Program-made: the position numbers and the translations under genes | The notes under the pieces: model-generated | Seen by the model: only the letters and a program-made list of their open reading frames with translations | Databases searched by the model: none | Told to the model about the DNA's origin: nothing | Source of the DNA: an uncultured Lachnospiraceae bacterium | GTDB taxonomy: Bacteria > Bacillota > Clostridia > Lachnospirales > Lachnospiraceae | Length of the DNA stretch: 64,000 nucleotides | Assembly: GCA_900544445.1 (NCBI GenBank) | Contig: UQVK01000003.1 | Coordinates: forward strand, 44,651-108,650 | Reading direction: 5' to 3' | In this document: piece after piece, positions 26,751 to 35,141 of the stretch | Numbering within the stretch: position 1 is the stretch's first letter | Layout of the letters: the number at the start of each line of letters is the position of its first letter

Positions 26751-28166
26751 ATGAAAAAACAGGCGTTTAATCCATATCTTCCGTCCTGGGAATATATCCC
26801 GGACGGGGAACCTTACGTGTTTGACGGGAGAGTATATGTATACGGTTCTCATGACCGTTTCCGGGGGCATGCGTATTGTCTGAATGATTATGTGTGCTGG
26901 TCGGCGCCGGTAGAGGATCTGGGAGACTGGCGTTATGAAGGGGTGATTTACCGAAAGACCCAGGATCCGCTGAATCCGGACGGCATGATGTGTCTGTATG
27001 CGCCGGATGTGACGGTAGGGCCGGATGGAAGATACTATTTGTATTATGTGCTGGATAAGGTGCCGGTGGTTTCCGTAGCCGTATGTGATACGCCTGCCGG
27101 TGCATACGAGTTTTATGGGTACGTGCATTATCCGGACGGTACCAGGCTGGGGGAGAGAGAAGGCGATGAACCCCAGTTTGACCCCGGTGTGCTGACAGAA
27201 GGGGACAGGACCTATCTGTATACCGGCTTCTGCCAGATAGGGGATGCTTCCAGAAGAGGCCCTATGGGAACGGTTCTGGGGCCGGATATGCTCACCATTG
27301 TGGAAGGTCCTGTGACCATTGCGCCCAGCCAGCCCTACAGCGCGGGAAGCAGTTTTGAGGGACATGAATTTTTTGAGGCCTCTTCGATCAGAAAACGGGG
27401 AGATACCTACTATTTCATTTATTCTTCCATCGCCATGCACGAGCTGTGCTATGCGGTCAGCGACAATCCCATGAAGGGCTTTGTCTATGGCGGCGTGATC
27501 GTGAGCAACGCGGATATGCACATTGATTCCTATAAGCCTGCGGACCGGAATATGGCCTATGGCGGCAATAACCACGGCAGTATGGTGGAGATTATGGGAA
27601 AATGGTATATTTTCTATCACCGGCATACGGATGGAACCAATTTCAGCAGACAGGGCTGCATCGAGCCCATTTCCTTCCGGGAGGACGGAAGCATCGTACA
27701 GGCAGAACTCACCTCCTGCGGCGCCAACGGAGGCCCATTGATCGGAAAAGGAGAATACCCGGCTTATCTGGCCTGCAATCTCTGGGCAAACGACGCGGCG
27801 CTCACCACCGGCGCGCCTGGAGAATGGATGGACTGCCGTTTCCCCAAGGTGACCCAGGACGGAAAGGATGGAGATGAGGAAACCGGCTATGTGGCGAATC
27901 TGCGCGACGGCTCCCATGCGGGCTTCAAATATTTTGACTGCAAAGGAGTTTCGGGAATTTCTATCCGCGTGCGCGGCTACTGCAGCGGTGCCTTCGGGGT
28001 AAAGACGAAGTGGGACGGAGAGGTGCTGGGCTGGATTCCGGTGGAGTTTTCCAATGAATGGAAGGAATACCGGGCGGATATCGCGGTGCCTGACGGCATA
28101 CAGGCACTGTATTTTGTCTATAAAGGAACCGGGGCTGCCAATCTGGCTTCCTTTACGCTGGAATAA
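26751..28166 (+). CDS. GH43 glycoside hydrolase with C-terminal carbohydrate-binding module
   Basis: 471 residues, cytosolic. The GH43 propeller shows the DGRVYVYGSHDRF start with the catalytic base region, the YAPDV motif carrying the pKa-modulating Asp, and FEASSIRKRGDTYYFIYS with the catalytic acid Glu. The last ~110 residues (HAGFKYFDCKGVSGISIRVRG to GTGAANLASFTLE) look like a CBM6-type beta-sandwich. Such enzymes are usually arabinofuranosidases or xylosidases on arabinoxylan. The start ATG 26751 is preferred over 26733, which overlaps the GGAGG of the ribosome binding site. It is divergently transcribed from the AraC regulator. Confidence 0.87.
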   Translation: MKKQAFNPYLPSWEYIPDGEPYVFDGRVYVYGSHDRFRGHAYCLNDYVCWSAPVEDLGDWRYEGVIYRKTQDPLNPDGMMCLYAPDVTVGPDGRYYLYYVLDKVPVVSVAVCDTPAGAYEFYGYVHYPDGTRLGEREGDEPQFDPGVLTEGDRTYLYTGFCQIGDASRRGPMGTVLGPDMLTIVEGPVTIAPSQPYSAGSSFEGHEFFEASSIRKRGDTYYFIYSSIAMHELCYAVSDNPMKGFVYGGVIVSNADMHIDSYKPADRNMAYGGNNHGSMVEIMGKWYIFYHRHTDGTNFSRQGCIEPISFREDGSIVQAELTSCGANGGPLIGKGEYPAYLACNLWANDAALTTGAPGEWMDCRFPKVTQDGKDGDEETGYVANLRDGSHAGFKYFDCKGVSGISIRVRGYCSGAFGVKTKWDGEVLGWIPVEFSNEWKEYRADIAVPDGIQALYFVYKGTGAANLASFTLE

Positions 28167-28224
28167 CAGGAAGGTATATTTTGATTACTTTTGTGCACGC
28201 GAATGGCGTGCGGATGGGAGCAAA

Positions 28225-28355
28225 GATTGAAAAATGCGCTCGATAGCGCATTTTTCAATCAGGATTTGCGCCGAAGCGTCGCAAATCCCGTTATCGCAGC
28301 GCCGAACTGGAGGTTCGGCGCGCGTGCCTCAGCGTAAAACGCTTCGGCATGGAGG
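28225..28355 (+). promoter_or_regulatory. Structured leader element, copy 2 (three hairpins plus pseudoknot, includes RBS)
   Basis: Stem 1 pairs 28225-28240 with 28245-28260 (16 bp, loop CGAT). Stem 2 pairs 28262-28270 with 28280-28288. Stem 3 pairs 28299-28307 with 28313-28321. GCCGAAGCG (28270-28278) can pair with CGCTTCGGC (28340-28348), next to the ATGGAGG that provides the ribosome binding site of the esterase gene. An alternative local AGCG/CGCT hairpin competes for the same bases. Compared with copy 1 (18922-19057), linkers such as GCCGAAGC, ATCGCAG, CCTCAGCGTA and CTTCGGCATGGAGG are conserved. The stem arms have changed on both sides together. Confidence 0.75.
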
Positions 28356-28360
28356 AAAAA

Positions 28361-29464
28361 ATGAAAGAATGGATGCGTCCGGTCTGGGACGGCGGTGAAG
28401 TGTTTCGGGAGACGATGGCTATGGTGGAGGAAAACGGCATATGCGCCGCGCCCTTCCTTTATGAACCGGAGGAAATCCTGAGGATAGAAAGCTATGACGG
28501 TACGCGGATTTATGAAATGGGAAGGGACTGTTATGTGGAGGAGAGAAAACTGGTTCTTACAGAAGACAGCCGGATTCCGCGTGCCGGCTGGGAGAACTTC
28601 TATTATGGAAACAGGGAGGAAGCGGAAGAAGGGCAGAAACGACTCTCCATAGACTTTGGCCCCGTGGAGACGACGGACGCAAAATTTGTCCACCTTGACG
28701 CCATCGGCCATCCGGAGCTGGTGACCGGGTTTCAGATTGCGGTGACCTATCGGACAAAGGAACGCTGGCAGGGAACGGTTCCTGCGTCTGGCCTGGAGGT
28801 GTTGCCCCGTTTCCGGGAGAAGGCGAAAAAGAAGGAGCTGACGAGACTGGTTCTATATGGAGACAGCATTTCCTGCGGCTATGACTGCAGCGGAATGTAT
28901 GGACAGAAGCCGGGCCAGCCTGTCTGGCCGCTGCTTCTGAAGGACAGCCTGGAAGCTTTTTATCAGATGGAAGTTGAACTGATTAATACTTCCGTCGGCG
29001 GCATGGCCTCAGATTGGGCACTGGAGCATGTGCAGGAAAATGTCTGTGATTACCGTCCTGATCTGGTACTTCTGGGCTTTGGCATGAACGACAGGTGCCC
29101 GGGAAAGGAATATGCGCAGAAAACAGAAAGGCTTATTGATGCTGTTCGGGCAGGCTGTCCGGAGGCAGAGATAGTCCTTATGGCGACCAGCCTTCCGAAT
29201 CCTCTGGTGAAGACGGCGCCGTTCTATTTTTGGGCGTATCAGGATGAATATGCGGATGCTCTCCGGAAACTGTGCGGCCCGGGGATTGCGCTTGCGGACA
29301 TTCAGGGGGTACAGAAATCCCTGATGCAAAGAAAAAGATACATCGATCTGACCGGCAACCTTTTAAATCATCCGAACGATTACCTGGCGCGTATTCAGGC
29401 GCAGGTGCTGGATTCGGTGTTGCGGCGGTGGTATGTGAGGAAACCTCTTTGCGGCGCCGGATGA
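28361..29464 (+). CDS. SGNH/GDSL-family carbohydrate esterase
   Basis: 367 residues, no signal peptide. An N-terminal beta-rich domain of about 150 residues precedes the SGNH fold with block I YGDSISCGY (nucleophile Ser), block II NTSVGGMAS (Gly), block III GFGMNDR (Asn) and block V LNHPNDY (His). Two-domain proteins of this type are acetyl-xylan esterases or related carbohydrate esterases. In this locus it would remove acetyl groups from imported xylo-oligosaccharides. Start ATG 28361 is preferred because GGAGG of the leader element lies five bases upstream. Confidence 0.83.
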   Translation: MKEWMRPVWDGGEVFRETMAMVEENGICAAPFLYEPEEILRIESYDGTRIYEMGRDCYVEERKLVLTEDSRIPRAGWENFYYGNREEAEEGQKRLSIDFGPVETTDAKFVHLDAIGHPELVTGFQIAVTYRTKERWQGTVPASGLEVLPRFREKAKKKELTRLVLYGDSISCGYDCSGMYGQKPGQPVWPLLLKDSLEAFYQMEVELINTSVGGMASDWALEHVQENVCDYRPDLVLLGFGMNDRCPGKEYAQKTERLIDAVRAGCPEAEIVLMATSLPNPLVKTAPFYFWAYQDEYADALRKLCGPGIALADIQGVQKSLMQRKRYIDLTGNLLNHPNDYLARIQAQVLDSVLRRWYVRKPLCGAG

Positions 29465-29646
29465 GGGAGGGGCGCGGCATTTCGGATGAGACGTGGCTGG
29501 AAAGTTCCCGGCATTTTAATGAATGGCTGAAGAAGCATGCCGGAGAAACTGTTCCTGCCATAACGCTGATCGACAATACAAATCTGACGCCGGAGCAGAC
29601 GGCCGGGAAGATTGAAGGCTGGATTAAAGAAAATATTGGGGATTGA
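29461..29646 (+). pseudogene. C-terminal remnant of a P-loop kinase-like protein
   Basis: About 61 residues: RGISDETWLESSRHFNEWLKKHAGETVPAITLIDNTNLTPEQTAGKIEGWIKENI. The pattern (lid helix, then a DTT-like strand, then a TPEETA helix) matches the end of small nucleotide or sugar kinases. No phosphate-binding loop is present upstream, where the frame overlaps the esterase gene. Regarded as a leftover of a lost gene. Confidence 0.45.
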
Positions 29647-29737
29647 GTTGGCGGTCAACGTCCTTTCGGATTTATCCGGGAAGATATTCGGATATCATGG
29701 ACAAAAAGAGGATAACCAATTTAGTAAAAATGTTGTC

Positions 29738-29781
29738 TTGTTCTTTGAAAACTCCTTTGTTATAATGTGTTTATCGTTAAA
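29738..29781 (+). promoter_or_regulatory. Promoter and operator of the LacI-family gene
   Basis: TTGTTC (29738-29743), 17 bases, TATAAT (29761-29766). The near-palindrome TTTATCGTTAAA (29770-29781), with the central CG of LacI-type operators, sits at the transcription start and is the exact reverse complement of the site at 31148-31159. Autoregulation is likely. Confidence 0.65.
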
Positions 29782-29803
29782 TTAAGCGAGGAGGAGAGTA
29801 GGC

Positions 29804-30847
29804 ATGGTAACATTAAAGGAAATCGCGAAAGAATGTAATGTTTCAGCGACGACCGTGTCGAATATCCTGAATGGGAAGACCAATGTGGGGGAGGAAACCA
29901 GGAAAAGGGTACTGGAGGTGGTCCGGCTTCGGGGATATCAGCCCAATTATATTGCCCAGGGGCTGCGGAACCGCAGGACGAAGATGATCGGTATAATCGC
30001 GGAGGATATCGCGCAGTTTTCCACTCCTGTGATCATGGAAGGTATTATGGAATACTTTGAAGAGATGGATTACCGCGCCATGATAGAGAATCTGCGGCTG
30101 TATGCCAGATGGAGCGATTTCTGGTACGATGATGAGAAAGCCTATCGGTCTGTGCTGGAACCTGCGCTGCAGGAGCTTCTTTCCATTAAAGTGGACGGCA
30201 TGATCTACATAGCGGGTCATGCGAGAACCCTGCGCAATTTCCCGAACGAGACATCCCTTCCTTCGGTGATGGTATATGCTTATACGGATTCAGCCCGTGT
30301 TCCCTCTGTGGTGATCGATGATGAGCAGGGAGCTTATGATATGACGAAATATCTGATTTCTATGGGGCACAGAGACATTGCGGTGCTGGCAGGTAGAGCG
30401 GATAATATTCATACTCAGAAGCGTCTGAACGGATATCAGAGAGCCTTATTTGAATCGCGGATTCTGTATAATCCCGGCTGGATTTTCTATGGAGACTGGA
30501 ATAAGGAATCGGGTTATCGGCTGGCGGATAAACTGTATCGTACAGGGGCAACGGCTTTGTTCTGCATGTCCGACCATATGGCAGGCGGACTGTACGACTA
30601 TTTCTATGAGAAGGGAATCCGGGTGGGAGAGGATATTTCCATAGCGGGATTTGATAATCAGGAAATGGCGGAATATCTGAGTCCCGGACTGACTACTATG
30701 GAACTGAATCTTCACCGGATTGGACATGAGGCAGCGAGAATTTTGCTTGATCGTCTGGCTTTGGAGGATGGTGAAGGTGCGGAGAAAGAGACAGAACTGT
30801 ACATCCCCTGTAATTTTATTGAACGGAAGTCGGTGAAACGGATTTGA
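29804..30847 (+). CDS. LacI-family transcriptional repressor of the xylan locus
   Basis: 347 residues. An N-terminal LacI helix-turn-helix (VTLKEIAKECNVSATTVSNILNGK, residues 1-25, hinge to about 60) is followed by a periplasmic-binding-like effector domain (KMIGIIAEDI, VPSVVIDDEQGAYDMTKYLISMGHRDIAVLAG, ISIAGFDNQEMAEYLSPGLTT). Matching operators occur before this gene and before the importer genes, so it most likely represses uptake until a xylo-oligosaccharide-derived ligand binds. AGGAGGAGAG precedes the ATG. A terminator separates it from the importer operon. Confidence 0.9.
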   Translation: MVTLKEIAKECNVSATTVSNILNGKTNVGEETRKRVLEVVRLRGYQPNYIAQGLRNRRTKMIGIIAEDIAQFSTPVIMEGIMEYFEEMDYRAMIENLRLYARWSDFWYDDEKAYRSVLEPALQELLSIKVDGMIYIAGHARTLRNFPNETSLPSVMVYAYTDSARVPSVVIDDEQGAYDMTKYLISMGHRDIAVLAGRADNIHTQKRLNGYQRALFESRILYNPGWIFYGDWNKESGYRLADKLYRTGATALFCMSDHMAGGLYDYFYEKGIRVGEDISIAGFDNQEMAEYLSPGLTTMELNLHRIGHEAARILLDRLALEDGEGAEKETELYIPCNFIERKSVKRI

Positions 30848-30895
30848 CCGGAAATCGCGGCTGAAAAAAGTGTTGATGTAAAGACTTGATGCCTG

Positions 30896-30942
30896 AAAAA
30901 GAGCGTTTAAGAAGAAAAAATCTTTTTGAATGCTCTTTTTTT
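30896..30942 (+). terminator. Terminator after the LacI-family gene
   Basis: Fifteen-base stem AAAAAGAGCGTTTAA (30896-30910) with TTGAATGCTCTTTTT (30926-30940), including two G-U pairs, followed by more Ts. Confidence 0.85.
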
Positions 30943-30969
30943 GACTGTATGGCCTGAAAAAGAAATGTG

Positions 30970-30983
30970 TTATCAAACGATAA
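30970..30983 (+). promoter_or_regulatory. Additional LacI-type operator candidate
   Basis: TTATCAAACGATAA, inverted repeat TTATC/GATAA. Its complement shares TTTATCGTT with the operator at 29770 and lies about 120 bases before the importer promoter, suitable for looping. The interval 30943-31100 is otherwise very AT-rich and shows no gene. Confidence 0.45.
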
Positions 30984-31101
30984 ATTAAAATAAAGAAATT
31001 AGAAAATTAGTAAAATGAGACAAAAACGCATGTGAAATAGGGATAAATGAAATTACAAATTGTTAAAATCATGGAAAAATAGCACGATAACAAAAGAAAT
31101 A

Positions 31102-31159
31102 TTGACAATAATGCGTATGCAGATGTATAATGCAAACAGAAAGTAAGTTTAACGATAAA
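31102..31159 (+). promoter_or_regulatory. Importer promoter with LacI-type operator
   Basis: TTGACA (31102-31107), 18 bases, TATAAT (31126-31131). TTTAACGATAAA (31148-31159) lies about ten bases after the predicted start, where a bound repressor would block transcription. It is the exact complement of the operator at the LacI gene. Confidence 0.7.
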
Positions 31160-31235
31160 CAAAGCAACAGACCAAATGAACTGCTGAGTTAAATTCTGGT
31201 TGTGAAAGGTTTGGGCTTGTGAAGGGAGGATGCAG

Positions 31236-32156
31236 ATGAAACTGTTTGCAGACAAAAAGAAATGGAATTCCATAAAGCTGTTTCTGTTTATACTTCCATT
31301 TCTCATTCTTGTATTCATTTTTTCCTATTATCCGTTGTATGGCTGGGTCTATGCATTTTATGATTACAGACCGCCAAGGCCTTTTTCGGATGCTGAGTTT
31401 GTAGGGCTGAAATGGTTTAAATCCCTGGTTGAAAACGATATCAAGATCAACCAGCTGCTGCAGGTGTTGAAAAACACTTTTGCCATGAGCGCCATTACGC
31501 TGGGAACCTCCTGGCTGCCCATGTTTTTTGCAGTGTTCCTGAATGAAATCAAGTGTGTTCCGTTTAGAAAGTTTGTGCAGACTGTAACCACGCTTCCGAA
31601 TTTCATCAGCTGGGTTCTTGTATATTCTGTTGCATTCAGCCTGTTCAACAGTACTGGTATGATAAATACGCTGCTGACCAATCTGGGGCTGATAGAGGAA
31701 CCGATTCTTCTGTTGCAGTCGTCGGAACATGTGTGGCTGACTCAGTGGCTGTGGCTGACCTGGAAGAATCTGGGGTGGTCGGCAATCATGTATATAGCCG
31801 GAATTTCCAGCATTGACGATGAACTGTTTCAGGCTGCGAAGGTGGATGGGGCAACCCGGATGCAGATCATCCGTCATATTACGATTCCCAGCCTGCTTCC
31901 TACATTCTTCGTGCTGCTGATGATGAATATCGGTAACTTCCTTTCCAATGGAATGGAGCAGTATTACGTGTTCCAGAACGCTTTTAACAAGGAACACATT
32001 CAGGTGCTTGATCTGTACGTTTATAACCTGGCAATGGGAAGCGGCAGTTATTCCGTGTCGGTTGCTCTGAGTATGCTGAAGAGTGTTGTAAGTGTCATTC
32101 TTCTGGTAACTGCAAATACTGTTTCCAAGCTGACGCGCGGAGAGAGTTTCCTGTGA
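31236..32156 (+). CDS. Carbohydrate ABC transporter permease 1 (LplB type)
   Basis: 306 residues, six membrane segments. The start (KLFLFILPFLILVFIFSYYPLYGWVYAFYDY) and the coupling loop (DDELFQAAKVDGATRMQIIRHITIPSLLPT) are typical of the LplB/YteP subgroup that imports complex oligosaccharides. GGAGG lies six bases before ATG 31236; ATG 31230 abuts the Shine-Dalgarno and is unlikely. First gene of the operator-controlled importer operon. Confidence 0.92.
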   Translation: MKLFADKKKWNSIKLFLFILPFLILVFIFSYYPLYGWVYAFYDYRPPRPFSDAEFVGLKWFKSLVENDIKINQLLQVLKNTFAMSAITLGTSWLPMFFAVFLNEIKCVPFRKFVQTVTTLPNFISWVLVYSVAFSLFNSTGMINTLLTNLGLIEEPILLLQSSEHVWLTQWLWLTWKNLGWSAIMYIAGISSIDDELFQAAKVDGATRMQIIRHITIPSLLPTFFVLLMMNIGNFLSNGMEQYYVFQNAFNKEHIQVLDLYVYNLAMGSGSYSVSVALSMLKSVVSVILLVTANTVSKLTRGESFL

Positions 32157-32181
32157 TGAGAGTGAAGGGAGAAGAGCATTT

Positions 32182-33108
32182 ATGAACAAAACAGCAGTCG
32201 GTAGAAAGAAAAAAATTCATCAGAGCTTCGGCGACCGGATGGTCAGCGTGGTCTGCTATGCTATCTTTTCGGTTTGCGCGATCCTGTGCATCTATCCTTT
32301 TTACTACATATTCATTAATACGATCAGTGCCAATGATTTAAGCTCGAGAGGGGCCATCCTGTTCTGGCCGCAGGGGGTTCACCTGAAAAATTATGCCAGC
32401 GCCCTTCAGATTGATGGACTGTTCCAGGCGGCCAAGATATCTGTCATGCGTACAGTGATTGGTACAGCCTGCACGGTGAGCGCTTCTGCTTTTCTGGGAT
32501 TCATGTTTACCCAGGAAAAAATGTGGCATCGGAAAATATGGTATCGTTTTGTAGTTGCAACCATGTATTTTAACGCTGGTATCATTCCCTGGTTTCTGAT
32601 TATGAAGAATATGGGACTGACCAACAATTTCTGGGGATATATCCTTCCGGCAATTGTGTCTCCGTTTCATATTGTCCTGACCAAAACCTTCGTGGAATCC
32701 ATACCGAAAGAGCTGCAGGAAGCAGCGGAAATTGATGGCGCAGGAATTATGACTGTTTTCTTCAAAATCATGGTTCCGGTTATCAAGCCGATCATGGCAA
32801 CAGTAGCCATTTTCGCCGCAGTGAATCAGTGGAATGCATTCCAGGATACCCTGCTTCTGGTAACGGACACCAAACTTTATCCGCTCCAGTTTGTACTGTA
32901 TCAGTATCTGAATCAGGCAAGCTCTTTGTCCGCATTGGTTAATACCAGCAGTTCCAGCTCCCTGGCTGCAGCAGCCGCTACCACACAGACGGCGACAAGT
33001 ATCCGTATGACGATTACGGTTATCGTGGTTCTGCCGATTATGATGGTATATCCGTTCTTCCAGAAATATTTTGTCAAAGGAATCATGATCGGTGCTGTTA
33101 AGGGATAA
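32182..33108 (+). CDS. Carbohydrate ABC transporter permease 2 (YtcP type)
   Basis: 308 residues with six membrane segments and the coupling loop PKELQEAAEIDGAGIMTVFFKIMVPVIKP, characteristic of the CUT1-type partner subunit (YtcP/YesQ). It follows permease 1 by 25 bases with AAGGGAGA before the ATG. The two permeases form the channel. No ATPase gene is in the locus, so a shared MsmX-like ATPase elsewhere is expected. Confidence 0.92.
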   Translation: MNKTAVGRKKKIHQSFGDRMVSVVCYAIFSVCAILCIYPFYYIFINTISANDLSSRGAILFWPQGVHLKNYASALQIDGLFQAAKISVMRTVIGTACTVSASAFLGFMFTQEKMWHRKIWYRFVVATMYFNAGIIPWFLIMKNMGLTNNFWGYILPAIVSPFHIVLTKTFVESIPKELQEAAEIDGAGIMTVFFKIMVPVIKPIMATVAIFAAVNQWNAFQDTLLLVTDTKLYPLQFVLYQYLNQASSLSALVNTSSSSSLAAAAATTQTATSIRMTITVIVVLPIMMVYPFFQKYFVKGIMIGAVKG

Positions 33109-33168
33109 GGATACCGGGAACATAATGAAGTCAAAATAAGCCTGCAGAGTCCGGGCTGTATCGTGTGA

Positions 33169-33189
33169 ACGGCCGGATTGTCCGGCCGT
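33169..33189 (+). repeat. Hairpin between permease and binding-protein genes
   Basis: ACGGCCGGA-TTG-TCCGGCCGT, nine perfect base pairs, extended by GTG/CAC around a bulged A. There is no T run. A stable hairpin here fits an mRNA processing or stabilising site that raises binding-protein expression over the permeases. Confidence 0.55.
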
Positions 33190-33256
33190 CACCCCAAAAC
33201 GTGATAAATGGAAGATTGTCTTCCGTTTACAAATATTAAATTTAAGGAGGTATTAC

Positions 33257-35053
33257 ATGAAAAAGCGTATTGTATCCCTGCTTCTGACATCTGTCATGAC
33301 CGCTTCCATGATTTTAAGCGGATGCGGCGGAAGTACATCCACAGAGGCGCCTGCAGAGTCTCAGAGCGAAGCTGCTGAAGTACCTGCGTCAGACAGCGCT
33401 TCAGAGGAAAGCGTATCTACGGAGGCTGCTTCAGAGGACAGTGCTTCCGCTCCCGCGGCAAACCATGACGAAGAGCTGACACTGGAGGTTTATGATGTGG
33501 CGGCCAACTATCAGGGACTTCAGACCGGCTGGTTCGGCAAGATCCTGAAGGATGAGTTCAACCTGGTCCTGAACATCATCGCGCCGCAGGTATCCGGAGA
33601 CGGAGAGGCCCTGTACCAGACCAGGACGGCGGCCGGAAATCTGGGAGATATCATTCTTCTGGACAATGCGGATATGGTGGAGTGTGTCGACGTTGGCCTG
33701 GTGGCGGACATCAGCGGCGACATCCAGAATTACCCCAACCTGATGAAGTACTGGGAGCAGATCGAAATGTTCAATGAAGGGATCGGAGACGGCGTATGGG
33801 CGATCCCCACGGAAATGAACACCAACGGCCCTACCGCTTATATGTCGGAAACGGCGGGCACCATGCCCAGACTTCCCTGGGATTTCTATACGGAGCTGGG
33901 AAGGCCGGAGCTGAACACCCTGGACGACCTGCTTCAGGTCCTTGCGGACATGCAGGCAGCGCATCCGACCAATGAGGCCGGCGATCCTGCTTACGGCATC
34001 ACCATGTGGAAGGACTGGGACAGCACTTCCATTGAAAATGTCAACCAGCTGACCAAGTGGTACGGACAGGAAGTAAACGGTTCCGTGATGATCGGCTATG
34101 ACAACAGCATCACCCCTCTGACCGACAAGGAAGGGGCTTATTACAAGATGCTGAAGTTCTTCTTCCAGGCAAATCAGATGGGCCTGATCGATCCGGACTC
34201 CGCGACGCAGGACTGGAACGCTGCCTGTGACAAGATGAAGACCAAGAGAACTTATCTGGTATGGAATAACTGGATGCAGGGCTTCACCAACTCCCCGACG
34301 ATCGGCGAGGCGGGCGCGAACTATATGGGAATCCCGATCGCGGACATGCAGGTTTTCCAGACTTCTGATACGTATTACGGAAGCGGACGCTGCTTCGCGA
34401 TCGGCGCTCAGGTGAGCGAAGAGAACAAGCTGCGTATCCTGGAGTTCCTTGACTGGCTGGCATCTCCGGAAGGACTGATGAAGCAGCATATCGGTAACGA
34501 AGGAACGATCTATACCGTGAATGAAGACGGCACCTGCACGCTTACCGAGGACGGCTACAACAGATTTACCTCTGAGATCATGGTTCCCGAAGAAGAGGGC
34601 GGCGGAAACTGGACGGATGGAAACAACCAGATCAACCAGTGGATCGTTTCCGGTTTCGAGATCAATCCCAATACCGGCGAGACCTACAGCAGCGATCTGT
34701 GGGCTTCTTATCTGGAAAAGAACAACACCAAGACCACCCAGGAATACAACGAGCATTTTGACTGCAAGAATGAAGTGGATTACCTGGAGAAGAACGGCAT
34801 GATGTCTCCGGTTCCCAGCGTCAACCTGATCCTGGATATCGACACCACGGATATCGGCCTGATCCGCAGCCAGTGCAAGACGATCGTGTGCGACAGCTCC
34901 TGGCAGGCAGTTTTCGCGGCGGACGAGGCGGAATTTGAGGCAATCTGGGATAATATGTGCACGCAGCTGGAAGGCTTCGGATGGCAGCAGCTGGTGGAAT
35001 TTGACACCGCGAAGTATCAGCCTGTGATCGAGGCCAGAAAAGCGGCTATGTAA
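33257..35053 (+). CDS. Extracellular oligosaccharide-binding lipoprotein
   Basis: 598 residues. A lipoprotein signal (MKKRIVSLLLTSVMTASMILSGCG) with lipidated Cys is followed by a Ser/Ala/Glu-rich linker and a large family 1 solute-binding domain of the LplA size class (about 550 residues). It would capture arabinoxylan oligosaccharides outside the membrane and feed the two permeases. TTAAGGAGG precedes the start. A terminator-like hairpin after the gene probably lets only part of transcription pass to the enzyme genes, giving a high binder-to-enzyme ratio. Confidence 0.92.
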   Translation: MKKRIVSLLLTSVMTASMILSGCGGSTSTEAPAESQSEAAEVPASDSASEESVSTEAASEDSASAPAANHDEELTLEVYDVAANYQGLQTGWFGKILKDEFNLVLNIIAPQVSGDGEALYQTRTAAGNLGDIILLDNADMVECVDVGLVADISGDIQNYPNLMKYWEQIEMFNEGIGDGVWAIPTEMNTNGPTAYMSETAGTMPRLPWDFYTELGRPELNTLDDLLQVLADMQAAHPTNEAGDPAYGITMWKDWDSTSIENVNQLTKWYGQEVNGSVMIGYDNSITPLTDKEGAYYKMLKFFFQANQMGLIDPDSATQDWNAACDKMKTKRTYLVWNNWMQGFTNSPTIGEAGANYMGIPIADMQVFQTSDTYYGSGRCFAIGAQVSEENKLRILEFLDWLASPEGLMKQHIGNEGTIYTVNEDGTCTLTEDGYNRFTSEIMVPEEEGGGNWTDGNNQINQWIVSGFEINPNTGETYSSDLWASYLEKNNTKTTQEYNEHFDCKNEVDYLEKNGMMSPVPSVNLILDIDTTDIGLIRSQCKTIVCDSSWQAVFAADEAEFEAIWDNMCTQLEGFGWQQLVEFDTAKYQPVIEARKAAM

Positions 35054-35087
35054 TTTCGCATAACAGCAAGAGACCGAAAGGGATGCA

Positions 35088-35118
35088 GGGGGGACGGCGG
35101 AAGCTGTCCTCCCTTTTT
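35088..35118 (+). terminator. Partial terminator between importer and enzyme genes
   Basis: GGGGGGACGGC-GGAA-GCTGTCCTCCC followed by five Ts. It sits 24 bases before the GH10 fusion gene's start, with no new promoter visible, so read-through is required and expression attenuation is likely. Confidence 0.65.
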
Positions 35119-35141
35119 CTGGGAAAAAAGGAGGGATTGGT

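Noticed and set aside
26649..27917. Long upstream extension of the AraC frame
   Set aside because: It is antisense to the GH43 gene at 26751. The strong ribosome binding site before 26648 and the family's normal length set the start there.
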